This document shows, in pieces, positions 1 through 8,162 of a stretch of DNA of 49,346 nucleotides; within the stretch, counting starts at the first letter, position 1, and every line of letters starts with the position of its first letter. The position numbers and the translations under genes are program-made. The DNA is from an uncultured Christensenella sp. Lineage in GTDB: Bacteria > Bacillota > Clostridia > Christensenellales > UBA1750. Under the pieces are notes generated by a model that saw only the letters and a list, made by a program, of their open reading frames with translations, ran no database searches and was not told the origin of the DNA. Location of the stretch: positions 1-49,346 of the forward strand of contig CAOKIU010000010.1 of NCBI GenBank assembly GCA_948468595.1, in the 5' to 3' direction.

Positions 1-424
1 ATTTCTGCCGATCGGGCCAAGGAGATTGCCTTGGAGGACGCCAGGATCAGCGCGAATGACGCGGTCTTCAAAAAGGCCAAATTAGACCGGGATGACGGCA
101 GGTTGGAATACGAAGTGGAGTTTTATGCCGGTTCTTTGGAGTATGAGTATGAAATCAATGCCGAGACGGGGAGCATCATCAGCCGAGATATTGCGTCCAC
201 AGTTGCTTCCGGTGGCTCTGCCGGCAACGAAACAATTTCTGCCGATCGGGCCAAGGAGATTGCCTTGGAGGACGCCAGGATCAGCGCGAGTGACGCGGTC
301 TTCAAAAAGGCCAAATTAGATCGGGATGACGGCAGGTTGGAATACGAAGTGGAGTTTTATGCCGGTTCTATGGAGTATGAATACGAAATCAATGCCGAGA
401 CAGGGAGCATCATCAGCCGAGATA
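1..424 (+). repeat. 234-bp tandem duplication inside the PepSY gene
   Basis: Bases 1 to about 190 recur at 235 to about 424 with only a few substitutions, such as N/S and L/M changes in the product. The period of 234 bp equals 78 codons, so the frame is preserved. Such high identity between paralogous domains points to recent duplication or gene conversion. The array may continue upstream of the window. Confidence 0.9.
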
Positions 425-441
425 TAGAACCGTGTAATTGA
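1..441 (+). CDS. PepSY-domain protein, 3' part (5' end outside window)
   Basis: The reading frame is open from the first base to a TGA at 439-441, so the gene begins before the window. The visible 146 residues hold two nearly identical PepSY-type units of 78 residues. Each has the family pattern of an alpha helix (AKEIALEDA) followed by beta strands with LEYEVEFYAG and YEYEINAETGSII. PepSY domains are usually found in secreted or membrane-attached proteins and as propeptides of M4 peptidases, where they inhibit proteases; that role is family knowledge and is not shown here. An ATG at 31 is internal to the first unit and not a credible start. A hairpin terminator follows the stop. The upstream part probably carries a signal peptide and perhaps more PepSY units. 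Confidence 0.85.
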   Translation: MSADRAKEIALEDARISANDAVFKKAKLDRDDGRLEYEVEFYAGSLEYEYEINAETGSIISRDIASTVASGGSAGNETISADRAKEIALEDARISASDAVFKKAKLDRDDGRLEYEVEFYAGSMEYEYEINAETGSIISRDIEPCN

Positions 442-454
442 ACATCGACGTCTG

Positions 455-486
455 GGGGCAGTGCTTTATGGGCACTGCTCCTTTTC
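455..486 (+). terminator. Intrinsic terminator after PepSY gene
   Basis: A stem of about 10 bp (455-464 with 472-481, including G-U pairs; core gcagtgc/gcactgc) is followed by a short T run at 482-485. It lies 14 nt after the PepSY stop. Confidence 0.7.
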
Positions 487-536
487 GATAAAATCTCCCT
501 TGATAAATGTCCTCTTGCAATTCTCTTTGATTGCGC

Positions 537-565
537 TTGTGCTGTCCGTTTCTCAATGCTATAAT
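537..565 (+). promoter_or_regulatory. Sigma-A promoter for the GH78 gene
   Basis: TTGTGC at 537-542 and TATAAT at 560-565 are separated by 17 bp. The predicted start of transcription near 572 excludes the upstream in-frame ATG at 531 as translation start. Confidence 0.6.
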
Positions 566-623
566 CAAGCCGGTCCCACATCTTTCTTGCACAACCTATG
601 AACATTTAGGGAGGGTCCATTTA

Positions 624-2798
624 ATGACGCATCTCATTCAACAGGCCGCTTTCATCTCCGCGCCCCAGGACATCGGCACAGTGGTTCCCTGTTTTATCCG
701 CCCCCTTTCCCTCAAGGGCCCGCTCCGCCGCGCGCTGCTGCACATCAGCGCGCTGGGGATGTACGCCGCGGCCATCGACGGCGCGCGCGTGGGCCGCTTT
801 GTCTTCGCCCCCGGTTGGACCGAGTACGACAGCCGCCTGCAATTCCAAACCTATGACGTCACTGCCCAAGCGGCGGAGGGCAGCGTGCTGACCGTCATGG
901 TGGGCGAGGGCTGGTGGGGCGGCCGCATGGGCTGGGACGGCCAGAAGGCGCGCCGGCGCACCGCGCTGATTGCCGCCCTGCAATTGGAGTACGAGGACGG
1001 CCGGTGTGAAAACATCCTCACCGACGCCTCCTGGCGCGCGGCCACCACGCCCATCCTCTCCTCCTCCCTCTACGACGGGGAAACGGTGGATCTCTGCGCG
1101 CCCAGCCGCGATCTCGGCCCCGCTAAGGTGCTGGACCTGGACCGCTCCATCCTCATCCCGCAGGAGGGCGAGGAGGTTCGTGAGATGCTCACGCTCTCTC
1201 CCGCCCAAGAATTGACCACGCCAAAGGGCGAGCGCGTTCTGGACTTTGGCCAGAACCTGACGGGCTATGTCCGCATGCGCGCGCGCGGAGCCAGGGGCGA
1301 ACAAGTGCAGCTCTCCTTTGCCGAGGTGCTGGACCGCGAGGGCAACTTCTACACCGAAAACATGCGCTCGGCCAAGAACAGCATCCTTCTAACCCTAAAC
1401 GGCGAGGGCGAGATAGAGTATGCGCCCACCTTCTCCTTCCAGGGCTTCCGCTACGTGCGCCTGGACCAGTGCCCCCAATGCATGTCTGCGCAGGACTTTA
1501 CCGCGGTTGTGGTGCATTCCGCCATGGAGCAAACGGGCCGCTTTACCTGCGGCGTGGACCTGGTCAACCAGCTCTATCAAAACATCCTCTGGGGCCAGCG
1601 CGGCAACTTCCTGGACGTGCCCACCGATTGCCCGCAGCGCGATGAGCGCCTGGGCTGGACCGGAGACGCGCAGGTCTTTGCCCGCACCGCGTCCTACAAC
1701 TTCCGCGTGGACCGGTTCTTCACCAAGTGGCTGCACGACCTGAACGCCGCCCAGGACGCGCAGGGGCGCATCCCCCACGTCATCCCCAACGTTTTGGGGC
1801 CGGAGGCCGTGGCCTCCGCCGCCTGGGCGGACGTTTGCACCATCGTGCCCTGGCAGCTGTACCTAACCTACGGCCAGCTGCACTTCCTCACCGATCAGTT
1901 CGATTCCGCCCGCAAATGGGTGGACTACATGCACCGCGCGGGCAGCAGCGAGTTCCTCTGGCTGGACGGAACCCACTTTGGCGACTGGCTGGGCCTGGAC
2001 GCGCCCGAGTGCAGCTATAAGGGCTCCACGGACGAGAGCCTGATCGCGGGCGCGTTCTTCGCGCTGTCCACCGGCAATCTGATCAAGATGGGCCGCGCCC
2101 TGGGCAAGGACATGTCGGAATACGCTTCTCTGCTCTCGAGCGTCCGCGCCGCGTGGCAGGCCCGCTATGTCGCCGCCGACGGCCGCCTGACCAGCGACAC
2201 CCAGACCGCTTATGCGCTTGCCCTCGCCTTTGACCTTGTGGAGGATAAGGCCCCCTTTGCCGCGCGCCTGGCCCAAAAGATCCGCGAAAACGGCGACCGC
2301 CTGCAAACGGGCTTTGTGGGCACGCCCTATCTGCTGCGCGCGCTTTCGGAAAACGGCTATACCGACCTAGCCTATACCCTTCTGCTGCAAAAGGAGTTCC
2401 CCTCCTGGCTCTTCCCGGTGACGCTGGGCGCCACCACCATGTGGGAGCATTGGGACGGCCTCAAGGCGGATGGCTCCATGTGGTCGCCGGATATGAACAG
2501 CTTCAACCACTACGCCTACGGCGCGGTGGGCGAGTGGCTGTTCAACGTCTGCGCCGGCATCCAGCCCGACCCTGAGAACCCCGGCTTCCGCCGCATTGTC
2601 TTTGCGCCCCAGCCCGACGTGCGGATGGGCCGCGTCTCCGCCTCCATTCAAACCGAGCGCGGATTGGTGGCATCCGCCTGGGCCTACGATGGGGACGGCA
2701 GCATCCGCTATACCTTCACCGTGCCCCAGGGCTGCACCGCCTGCGCGCGCATAGGCGGAAAGACCGTCGAGCTGGAACCCGGCACACATGTGCTCTAA
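624..2798 (+). CDS. Alpha-L-rhamnosidase, GH78
   Basis: Predicted 724-residue cytoplasmic glycoside hydrolase that removes terminal alpha-L-rhamnose from plant glycosides or polysaccharides by the inverting GH78 mechanism. The N-terminal part has the family beta-sandwich sequence with GEGWWGGRMGW, typical of Bac_rhamnosid_N. The (alpha/alpha)6 catalytic domain carries the signature TDCPQRDERLGWTGD, with acidic residues D335, E341 and D348, and later TMWEHWD, which supplies the usual catalytic glutamate. SFNHYAYGAVGEW near the end is also typical. There is no signal peptide, so substrates must be imported as small glycosides. The start at 624 is chosen because gggagg at 610-615 precedes it and the promoter -10 lies at 560-565. 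It stands alone between terminators, with no visible rhamnose catabolic genes beside it. Confidence 0.95.
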   Translation: MTHLIQQAAFISAPQDIGTVVPCFIRPLSLKGPLRRALLHISALGMYAAAIDGARVGRFVFAPGWTEYDSRLQFQTYDVTAQAAEGSVLTVMVGEGWWGGRMGWDGQKARRRTALIAALQLEYEDGRCENILTDASWRAATTPILSSSLYDGETVDLCAPSRDLGPAKVLDLDRSILIPQEGEEVREMLTLSPAQELTTPKGERVLDFGQNLTGYVRMRARGARGEQVQLSFAEVLDREGNFYTENMRSAKNSILLTLNGEGEIEYAPTFSFQGFRYVRLDQCPQCMSAQDFTAVVVHSAMEQTGRFTCGVDLVNQLYQNILWGQRGNFLDVPTDCPQRDERLGWTGDAQVFARTASYNFRVDRFFTKWLHDLNAAQDAQGRIPHVIPNVLGPEAVASAAWADVCTIVPWQLYLTYGQLHFLTDQFDSARKWVDYMHRAGSSEFLWLDGTHFGDWLGLDAPECSYKGSTDESLIAGAFFALSTGNLIKMGRALGKDMSEYASLLSSVRAAWQARYVAADGRLTSDTQTAYALALAFDLVEDKAPFAARLAQKIRENGDRLQTGFVGTPYLLRALSENGYTDLAYTLLLQKEFPSWLFPVTLGATTMWEHWDGLKADGSMWSPDMNSFNHYAYGAVGEWLFNVCAGIQPDPENPGFRRIVFAPQPDVRMGRVSASIQTERGLVASAWAYDGDGSIRYTFTVPQGCTACARIGGKTVELEPGTHVL

Positions 2799-2825
2799 CC
2801 CCCTCTTTACACATAAAGCGAAGTC

Positions 2826-2863
2826 AACGCCCGCACAAAAGCAATTGCTTTTGTGCGGGCGTT
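2826..2863. terminator. Perfect 17-bp-stem palindrome (terminator after GH78)
   Basis: Two 17-nt arms (2826-2842 and 2847-2863) are exact reverse complements around the loop aatt. There is no strong T tract, but the stem also contains AAAAGC/GCTTTT. It probably ends the GH78 transcript. Its right arm includes the -35 element of the next promoter. Confidence 0.65.
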
Positions 2864-2873
2864 GGCATATAAT
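2845..2873 (+). promoter_or_regulatory. Promoter for the GNAT gene
   Basis: TTGCTT at 2845-2850 and TATAAT at 2868-2873 with a 17-bp spacer. The -35 element lies inside the preceding palindrome. Confidence 0.55.
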
Positions 2874-2917
2874 CGCTTTGTCGGCAAATCGGGACTCATG
2901 GAAGAAGGGCTGTTCAG

Positions 2918-3355
2918 ATGATTGTCAGGGTCAATGAGGAAAATCTATTATCCGCTGCGCAGATCCATGCGGAATCATGGCAGGACTCGCACCGCGCATT
3001 TTGCAGCGAAGAATTTGTCAAGCAGCATACCGCCGCGCATCAAAAGAGCTTTCTGGAACAGGAACTGCGAGAGGGAAAACAGCTGTATATGCTCGTAAAG
3101 GAAATCCCCGTCGGAATCGTCTCGGTCCAAGATCGTATGATTGAACACCTATATGTTCTTCCGTCCCAACAAAACAAGGGATATGGCACTCAGTTACTTC
3201 TTTTTGCGATGGAAAAGTGCAACGGGAGACCTTGCTTGTGGGTGCTGGATAACAACAAAAGGGCGCAGGCGCTGTATGCCAGATACGGTTTTCACATGAC
3301 GGGAAAAGCCAACGCGATTACGCCGCAGCTATCTGAATTGGAGATGGAGATCTAA
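2918..3355 (+). CDS. GNAT family N-acetyltransferase
   Basis: 145-residue single-domain GNAT protein that would transfer an acetyl group from acetyl-CoA to an amine. The acetyl-CoA binding motif A is seen as LYVLPSQQNKGYGTQLL (about residues 75-91), giving the expected Q/RxxGxG/A pattern QQNKGYG. The C-terminal NKRAQALYARYGF is the usual motif B. The start at 2918 has gaagaaggg upstream. The substrate cannot be read from the sequence; these proteins acetylate anything from polyamines to ribosomal protein N-termini. It is less GC-rich than its neighbours, sits as a single gene between its own promoter and a 15-bp-stem terminator, and may have been acquired separately. Confidence 0.9.
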   Translation: MIVRVNEENLLSAAQIHAESWQDSHRAFCSEEFVKQHTAAHQKSFLEQELREGKQLYMLVKEIPVGIVSVQDRMIEHLYVLPSQQNKGYGTQLLLFAMEKCNGRPCLWVLDNNKRAQALYARYGFHMTGKANAITPQLSELEMEI

Positions 3356-3375
3356 AGGAGCTTTTCCGGCAGCCC

Positions 3376-3413
3376 AGGACAAGGCAAACCCGAAGGTTTG
3401 CCTTGTCCTTATC
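3376..3413. terminator. Bidirectional terminator between converging genes
   Basis: A perfect 15-bp stem (3376-3390 with 3395-3409) has the stable loop cgaa. It serves the GNAT gene on the plus strand and probably also the methyltransferase gene on the minus strand, which ends at 3464. Confidence 0.8.
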
Positions 3414-3463
3414 TTTGGGGGAAGCGCGCCTTTGCCGGCTCTGCGCCCCCTATCGCGCAAGGC

Positions 3464-4258
3464 TCACGGCTTTCTGGCCAGCTGCAAATCCATCGTGTCA
3501 TAGAGGGTGATCTGCCCGCCCAGCGCTTCAATCGCCTCTTCGATCTGCGCAAAGAAGCGCTTGCGCGTCTCCTCCTCAATGGCGATGTGGTCCGAATACG
3601 TGCCCAGCAGCTGCACGTATTCCCCCGCGGTGAAGGTCCTGGTCCTGTGGTACAGCGCGCAGTCAATGTCGGTAAACCCGTACTTGCGGGCCAGGTCCGC
3701 GCGCCGCTGCGCATCTTCCCAGCCGTATTCCGCGTCCGGCGAGCTGCCGGGCATGTATACGGCGTAGATTCTTTGCAGCGCCTCGTGGATCTCCGGCCTG
3801 CCCTTGTCCTTATAAGGATGGTTGGCAAACCGCGCGAAGGCCCCGCCGGGCTTGAGCAGGTAGAACACCTTGCGGTAACCAATCTCCTCCGGAACCCAAT
3901 GGAACGCCGACGCGGAGTACACCAAGTCGCACGTCTCAGCCCCGCCGTCCCAGTCCTCAAATTTCGCCGTAACCGCCGAGAAATTGGGATACGCCTGGAA
4001 CTTGCGCCGGCAAAGATCCACAAAGTTGGCGCCGCGCTCCACGGCCGTGACCTTGCACCCGGTCTGCAAAATGGGGCGCGTGGCCTGGCCTCCCCCGATG
4101 CCCACCTCCACGGCGCGGCTGTCCTCCCCCAGGGGAATGTAGGCGAAGATGTCCCGGTACAGCTTCTGCGCGTACCCCGGCCGCCATTTTTCATACCGCT
4201 CGGCCTCTGTGTCAAACGTCCACTCCAGTCCCTTTACAATCGGCATCGGCTTGCCCAT
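3464..4258 (-). CDS. Class I SAM-dependent methyltransferase
   Basis: 264-residue Rossmann-fold methyltransferase. Motif I reads EVGIGGG at residues 51-57, the acidic residue after strand 2 is in VTAVERG, and motif IV is seen as CDLVYSASAFHWV followed by LLKPGG. The N-terminal RYEKWRPGY (RPxY) places it in the Methyltransf_11/25 group that often acts on small molecules. The substrate cannot be assigned. The start ATG at 4258 follows ggaaagg at a short distance on the minus strand. It lies downstream of the dehydrogenase gene, with a hairpin between them, so the two may be transcribed separately. Confidence 0.9.
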   Translation of the reverse strand: MGKPMPIVKGLEWTFDTEAERYEKWRPGYAQKLYRDIFAYIPLGEDSRAVEVGIGGGQATRPILQTGCKVTAVERGANFVDLCRRKFQAYPNFSAVTAKFEDWDGGAETCDLVYSASAFHWVPEEIGYRKVFYLLKPGGAFARFANHPYKDKGRPEIHEALQRIYAVYMPGSSPDAEYGWEDAQRRADLARKYGFTDIDCALYHRTRTFTAGEYVQLLGTYSDHIAIEEETRKRFFAQIEEAIEALGGQITLYDTMDLQLARKP

Positions 4259-4274
4259 CCTTTCCGAAAATACG

Positions 4275-4302
4275 AAGGAGGGGCCAAGCCCCTCCTTTTT
4301 TT
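4275..4302. terminator. Hairpin terminator between dehydrogenase and methyltransferase
   Basis: Ten-base stem aaggaggggc/gcccctcctt (4275-4284, 4288-4297) with a T run on the plus strand at 4296-4302. On the minus strand, which carries the flanking genes, the poly-A side comes first, so termination there may be only partial. Confidence 0.6.
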
Positions 4303-4333
4303 CACAGCCGGCAGCGGCCGCGCACGACGCGCA

Positions 4334-5281
4334 TCACAGAATGACGTTGATCTGCCGCCCCGCCATGAACTGATCCAAGCTGTCAAAGACGATCTCCGCG
4401 CGCAGGGCCATGGACTCCTTGGAGGCAAAGGCCACGTGCGGCGTGACGATGGTATTGGGGGTGTGAAGCAGCGGATGCGCGGTATCCAGCGGCGGCTCGA
4501 TCTCAAAGACGTCGATGCCCGCGCCCGCGATGCGCCCCTCGTTGAGGGCGTCGGCCAGGGCCTGGGAGTCCACCACGGGGCCGCGGGCCACGTTGATGAG
4601 CAGGGCGCTGCGCTTCATCATGGCGATGCGCTCCTTGCCGAACATGCCGCGGGTTTCCGGCGTCAGCGGGCAGTTCAGGGAGATGATATCCGCTTCCTTG
4701 GTCAGCGTATCCAGGTCCACAAACTCCATCAAGCCCTCCTCCACCTTCTTGGGCCGGTGGTTGTAGGCGATGACGCGGCAGCCGAAGGCCTTGGCCAGCC
4801 GCGCGGTGTTCTGCCCAATGGCGCCCGCGCCCACGATGCCCACGGTCTTGCCCTTGAGCTCAGAGCCCACCAGGCCGTCCTTGGTGCTTCCCTGGCGGCA
4901 GCGCGCCTCCACCTGGGGAACGTTGCGCAGCAGCGAGAGCATCATGCCCAGCGCCAGCTCCGCCACCGCCTGGGTGGAATATCCCGAGGCGTTGGAGACC
5001 TTCACGCCCATCTCCTTTGCGGCGTCCAGGTCCACATGGTCCACGCCCGTAAAGGCCACGTCGATGAACTTGAGGTTCTTGCAGGCGCGGATCACTTCGC
5101 CGCGCAGCGGCATATTGGCGATCATAATGACGTCCGCATCCTTGGCGCGGGCGATTTGCACCGCCGGGTCCATGTCGCGGTCATAGGCTTCAAATTCATG
5201 CCCCTGGGCGGTCAGCTTGTCCGCGTAGGAGGCGAGCAATTCCTTGGAAATGCCCAGCGATTCCAACAGCACGATCTTCAT
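4334..5281 (-). CDS. D-isomer-specific 2-hydroxyacid dehydrogenase
   Basis: 315-residue NAD(P)-dependent dehydrogenase that interconverts a 2-oxoacid and a D-2-hydroxyacid; hydroxypyruvate/glycerate, lactate and phosphoglycerate enzymes belong to this family. The nucleotide fold has VGIVGAGAIGQNTARLAKAFG. The catalytic set is present: Arg in NVARGPVVD, Glu in FEIEPPLD and His in TPHVAF. The size and lack of an ACT domain make it unlike full-length SerA. A glycerate kinase is also encoded in the window (23002-24144), so hydroxypyruvate reduction is possible, but the two are far apart. Start ATG at 5281 follows aaagggaga; a promoter lies just upstream. Confidence 0.9.
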   Translation of the reverse strand: MKIVLLESLGISKELLASYADKLTAQGHEFEAYDRDMDPAVQIARAKDADVIMIANMPLRGEVIRACKNLKFIDVAFTGVDHVDLDAAKEMGVKVSNASGYSTQAVAELALGMMLSLLRNVPQVEARCRQGSTKDGLVGSELKGKTVGIVGAGAIGQNTARLAKAFGCRVIAYNHRPKKVEEGLMEFVDLDTLTKEADIISLNCPLTPETRGMFGKERIAMMKRSALLINVARGPVVDSQALADALNEGRIAGAGIDVFEIEPPLDTAHPLLHTPNTIVTPHVAFASKESMALRAEIVFDSLDQFMAGRQINVIL

Positions 5282-5331
5282 TGATAATCCATCTCCCTTT
5301 CTGTCACTTCGGTTATCCCGAATTCCGTTCT

Positions 5332-5360
5332 ATTATATACCAAGCGCCGCACCGCGTCAA
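5332..5360 (-). promoter_or_regulatory. Promoter for the 2-hydroxyacid dehydrogenase gene
   Basis: On the minus strand TTGACG (5360-5355) and TATAAT (5337-5332) are separated by 17 bp, about 50 nt before the start codon. Confidence 0.65.
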
Positions 5361-5404
5361 AGTCAAACGCCCGCGCCGGGCGAATCCGCGCTCCTCTCAA
5401 AAAA

Positions 5405-5446
5405 GACAGGGCTCCCGAAGGCAAATCCGCCCTCGGGAGCCCTGTC
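5405..5446. terminator. Terminator at the end of the feo operon
   Basis: A 14-bp perfect stem (5405-5418 with 5433-5446) with a 14-nt loop. It begins on the last base of the HTH gene's stop codon and marks the operon end on the minus strand. No marked T tract follows. Confidence 0.6.
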
Positions 5447-5742
5447 TATCCATCCCCAAGCCCCGTCCAAAGCAAGCTCTGCATGAGCTCGTCCAGGCGC
5501 GCCAGCCTTTCGCGGCACAGCGCGGCGGCGCGCTCCCCCTCCGGGGTCAGCTCGACCCTGCCGTATGGCGCCTTGAGGGTCCAGCCCTCCTGTGTCAGCA
5601 CGCGCAGCATCCGCGCCACCGAGGGCCGGGAGACGCCCAGGCTCCTGGCCACATCCGCCGACCGCACTGCGCCGCCGGCCTGCGCGATGGACTGGATGGC
5701 GTTGAGATACCTCGCCTGCGCCAGCGTCAGCCGCCCGCTCAC
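5446..5742 (-). CDS. Short DtxR/MntR-like winged-helix regulator
   Basis: About 98 residues consisting of little more than an N-terminal winged helix of the iron-dependent repressor type: LTLAQARYLNAI, then the recognition region VARSLGVSRPSVARMLRVL and the wing PYGRVELTPEGE. The dimerisation and metal-binding domain of true DtxR/MntR proteins (about 140-220 residues) is missing. It may be a FeoC-like accessory or a regulator that senses metal differently. The GTG at 5742 overlaps the stop of the Cys-rich gene by 4 nt (GTGA) and implies translational coupling; a GTG at 5772 would give 108 residues. Neither has a clear ribosome site, so the start is uncertain. Confidence 0.75.
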   Translation of the reverse strand: MSGRLTLAQARYLNAIQSIAQAGGAVRSADVARSLGVSRPSVARMLRVLTQEGWTLKAPYGRVELTPEGERAAALCRERLARLDELMQSLLWTGLGDG

Positions 5743-5909
5743 TTGGGGTGGCAGGCGCCGGCGTTCGGGCACCCGTCGCAGCCACAGGCACAGCCGCCCC
5801 TGTGCCGCCGGTGGTCGCGCACCAGCTTCACGCCGATGAGCGCCAGCACCGCCACCACAATTCCCGCGCCGATGATCGTGGGCAGGTTTTCCGCAAGGTA
5901 CGCAAGCAT
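5739..5909 (-). CDS. FeoB-associated Cys-rich membrane protein
   Basis: 56-residue peptide with one N-terminal membrane helix (about residues 9-27, TIIGAGIVVAVLALIGVKL), a basic stretch RDHRRHRGG and a C-terminal cysteine cluster CACGCDGCPNAGAC. This is the layout of the small FeoB-associated Cys-rich proteins of Firmicutes, thought to help FeoB-mediated iron transfer. The ATG at 5909 has ggaaaggagg upstream, and the gene lies 25 nt after feoB. Longer upstream starts in this frame would run into feoB and are not credible. Confidence 0.9.
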   Translation of the reverse strand: MLAYLAENLPTIIGAGIVVAVLALIGVKLVRDHRRHRGGCACGCDGCPNAGACHPK

Positions 5910-5934
5910 AAGGCCAACCTCCTTTCCCCGTTCC

Positions 5935-8100
5935 CTATTCAAGCGAGGCCGCGCGCACAGATGTTGCGGCCCCGGCAGCACGGCCGTGCCTGTTTTTTCT
6001 GACCACCAGGTAAACCAGCGCGGCCAGCGCCAGCACCGCCGCCGCCGTGCCCACCGTAAAGCCGCCGCCATGCAACAGCATCCCCAGCTGATAGACGATC
6101 AACGAGGCGGCGTAGGCAAAGCCGCACATATACCCGATGGCGGTGAAGGTCCATTTAGCGCTGTTCATCTCGCGCTTGATCGCGCCCATGGCCGCAAAGC
6201 ACGGCGCGCACAAGAGGTTGAAGATCATAAAGCTATAGGCCGTCAGCTGGGTGAAATCCTGCGCCAGCAGGCTCCAGATCTCCGCGCCGTCCTCAGCCAC
6301 CTCGGCAAAGCCGTACAGAACGCCGAAGGTGCCCACTACATTCTCCTTGGCGATCAACCCGGTAAAGGTCGCCACGGCCGCCTTCCAGCTCCCAAAGCCG
6401 AGAGGGGCGAACAGGGGCGCCACCACATTGCCGATGGCCGCCAACAGGCTCGTGTTGTTGTCCTCCACCATTTGGAGCGCGCCGTCCACAACCCCAAAGC
6501 TCTGCAAGAACCACAGGATCACCGCTGAGGCCAAGATGACAGTTCCCGCCCGCTTGATAAAGCTCCATCCGCGCTCCCACGTAGAGCGCAGGACGTTGGC
6601 GGCCGCCGGCACGTGGTAGGCGGGCAGCTCCATGACAAAGGGCGCGGGGTCGCCCGCAAAGAGCTTGGTCTTCTTCAGCAGAATGCCCGAAAGGATGACC
6701 GCCGCCACGCCGATAAAGTAGGCGGAGGTCGCCACCAGCCCGCTGCCGCCAAAGAGCGCGCCGGCAAACAGGCCGATGATGGGCATCTTGGCGCCGCAGG
6801 GGATGAAGCAAGTGGTCATCACCGTCATCTTGCGGTCGCGGTCGTTTTCAATGGTGCGCGAGGCCATCACGCCGGGCACGCCGCAGCCCGAGGAGATCAG
6901 CATGGGGATAAAGCTCTTGCCCGAAAGGCCGAACTTGCGGAAGATCCGATCCATGATGAACGCCACGCGCGCCATGTACCCCACGTCCTCCAAGATGGAG
7001 AGCATCAAAAACAGGATCAGCATCTGGGGCACAAACCCGATCACTGAGCCGACGCCGCCCACGATGCCATCCGCCACCAAGCCCGTCAGCCAGGGCGCGC
7101 AGCCCGCGCCCTCCATAAAGGCCCTGAGGTTGCCGCAGATCATCTCCCCAAAGAGCACGTCGTTGGTCCATCCCGTCACCCAGTCGCCCACGGTGCTGAT
7201 GGAAACCCAGTAGACAAAGGCCATCACCGCCGCGAAAATGGGCAGGGCGAGCAAGCGGTTGGTCACGACGCGGTCGATGCGGTCGGACGCGGTGAGCGCG
7301 TGCCCGGCAGCCCTCTTGCGCACGGCACGCTCCACCACCCTGCGGATATAGGCGTATCTTTGGTTGGTGATGATGCTCTCCGCATCGTCGTCCAGCTCCT
7401 CTTCGCATTTCGCGATGTGCGCTTCCAGGCGCTCCTTTAGGGCCGGGCTTAGATCCAGCGCCTCCCTCTCCTTCCTGTCGCGCTCAAAGAGCTTGACGGC
7501 GTGCCAGCGCAGGCTCCTCTTGTCCACCACCTCCGCGATGGACTCCTCAATGTGCGCTATCGCGCGTTCCACACTGCCGGTAAAGACGTTGGGCAGCGCC
7601 GCCTCCTTCTTCTCCTGCGCGGCCTTGACCGCCCGCAGCGCCGCCTCCACGCTGCCCTGGCCCTTGAGCGCGCTCATCGTCACGACCTCGCACCCCAGCA
7701 TCTGCCCCAGCTTATCCAAGCTGATCGCGTCGCCGTTCTTTTGGACCAGGTCCATCATGTTCACCGCCACCACCACCGGGATGCCCAGCTCCATGAGCTG
7801 GGTAGTTAGGTAGAGGTTGCGCTCGATGTTGGTGCCGTCCACAATGTTGAGGATCGCGTCCGGGCGCTCCTTCACCAGGTATCCGCGCGCCACCACTTCC
7901 TCCAGGGTATAAGGCGAAAGGGAGTAGATGCCCGGTAAGTCCTCTATGACGACGTCCCTGCGCCCCTTCAGGCGCCCTTCCTTCCGCTCCACCGTCACGC
8001 CCGGCCAATTGCCCACGTATTGGGCGCTGCCCGTCAGGTCGTTAAACAGCGTGGTCTTGCCACAGTTGGGATTGCCCGCCAGGGCGATTCTGATGTCCAT
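5935..8100 (-). CDS. feoB: Ferrous iron transporter FeoB
   Basis: 721-residue inner-membrane Fe(II) transporter. The N-terminal G domain has G1 GNPNCGKT (residues 9-16), T36 in G2, G3 DLPG (54-57) and G4 NMMD (114-117), followed by the helical GDI-like region and the membrane domain with two Gate motifs; cysteines are visible in ISSGCGVPG and FIPCGAKMP, as in the family. Length is normal. It follows two feoA genes and precedes the Cys-rich peptide, so all five genes from 8612 to 5446 form one operon. The ribosome site gggaggag precedes the ATG at 8100. Regulation is probably by the DtxR/MntR protein encoded divergently at 8812. Confidence 0.97.
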   Translation of the reverse strand: MDIRIALAGNPNCGKTTLFNDLTGSAQYVGNWPGVTVERKEGRLKGRRDVVIEDLPGIYSLSPYTLEEVVARGYLVKERPDAILNIVDGTNIERNLYLTTQLMELGIPVVVAVNMMDLVQKNGDAISLDKLGQMLGCEVVTMSALKGQGSVEAALRAVKAAQEKKEAALPNVFTGSVERAIAHIEESIAEVVDKRSLRWHAVKLFERDRKEREALDLSPALKERLEAHIAKCEEELDDDAESIITNQRYAYIRRVVERAVRKRAAGHALTASDRIDRVVTNRLLALPIFAAVMAFVYWVSISTVGDWVTGWTNDVLFGEMICGNLRAFMEGAGCAPWLTGLVADGIVGGVGSVIGFVPQMLILFLMLSILEDVGYMARVAFIMDRIFRKFGLSGKSFIPMLISSGCGVPGVMASRTIENDRDRKMTVMTTCFIPCGAKMPIIGLFAGALFGGSGLVATSAYFIGVAAVILSGILLKKTKLFAGDPAPFVMELPAYHVPAAANVLRSTWERGWSFIKRAGTVILASAVILWFLQSFGVVDGALQMVEDNNTSLLAAIGNVVAPLFAPLGFGSWKAAVATFTGLIAKENVVGTFGVLYGFAEVAEDGAEIWSLLAQDFTQLTAYSFMIFNLLCAPCFAAMGAIKREMNSAKWTFTAIGYMCGFAYAASLIVYQLGMLLHGGGFTVGTAAAVLALAALVYLVVRKNRHGRAAGAATSVRAASLE

Positions 8101-8162
8101 AGCTCCGCTCCTCCCACAAGGTTTGTCTAAGCTAACTCAAGTGCCAGAAAAAACTGCCCTCT

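Noticed and set aside
3398..5284. Plus-strand open frame of 628 codons
   Set aside because: It is antisense to the methyltransferase and dehydrogenase genes, crosses two unrelated genes and has no recognisable domain.
8125..8145. Third metalloregulator operator before feoB
   Set aside because: The TTAG/CTAA elements there are not arranged as a good inverted repeat.
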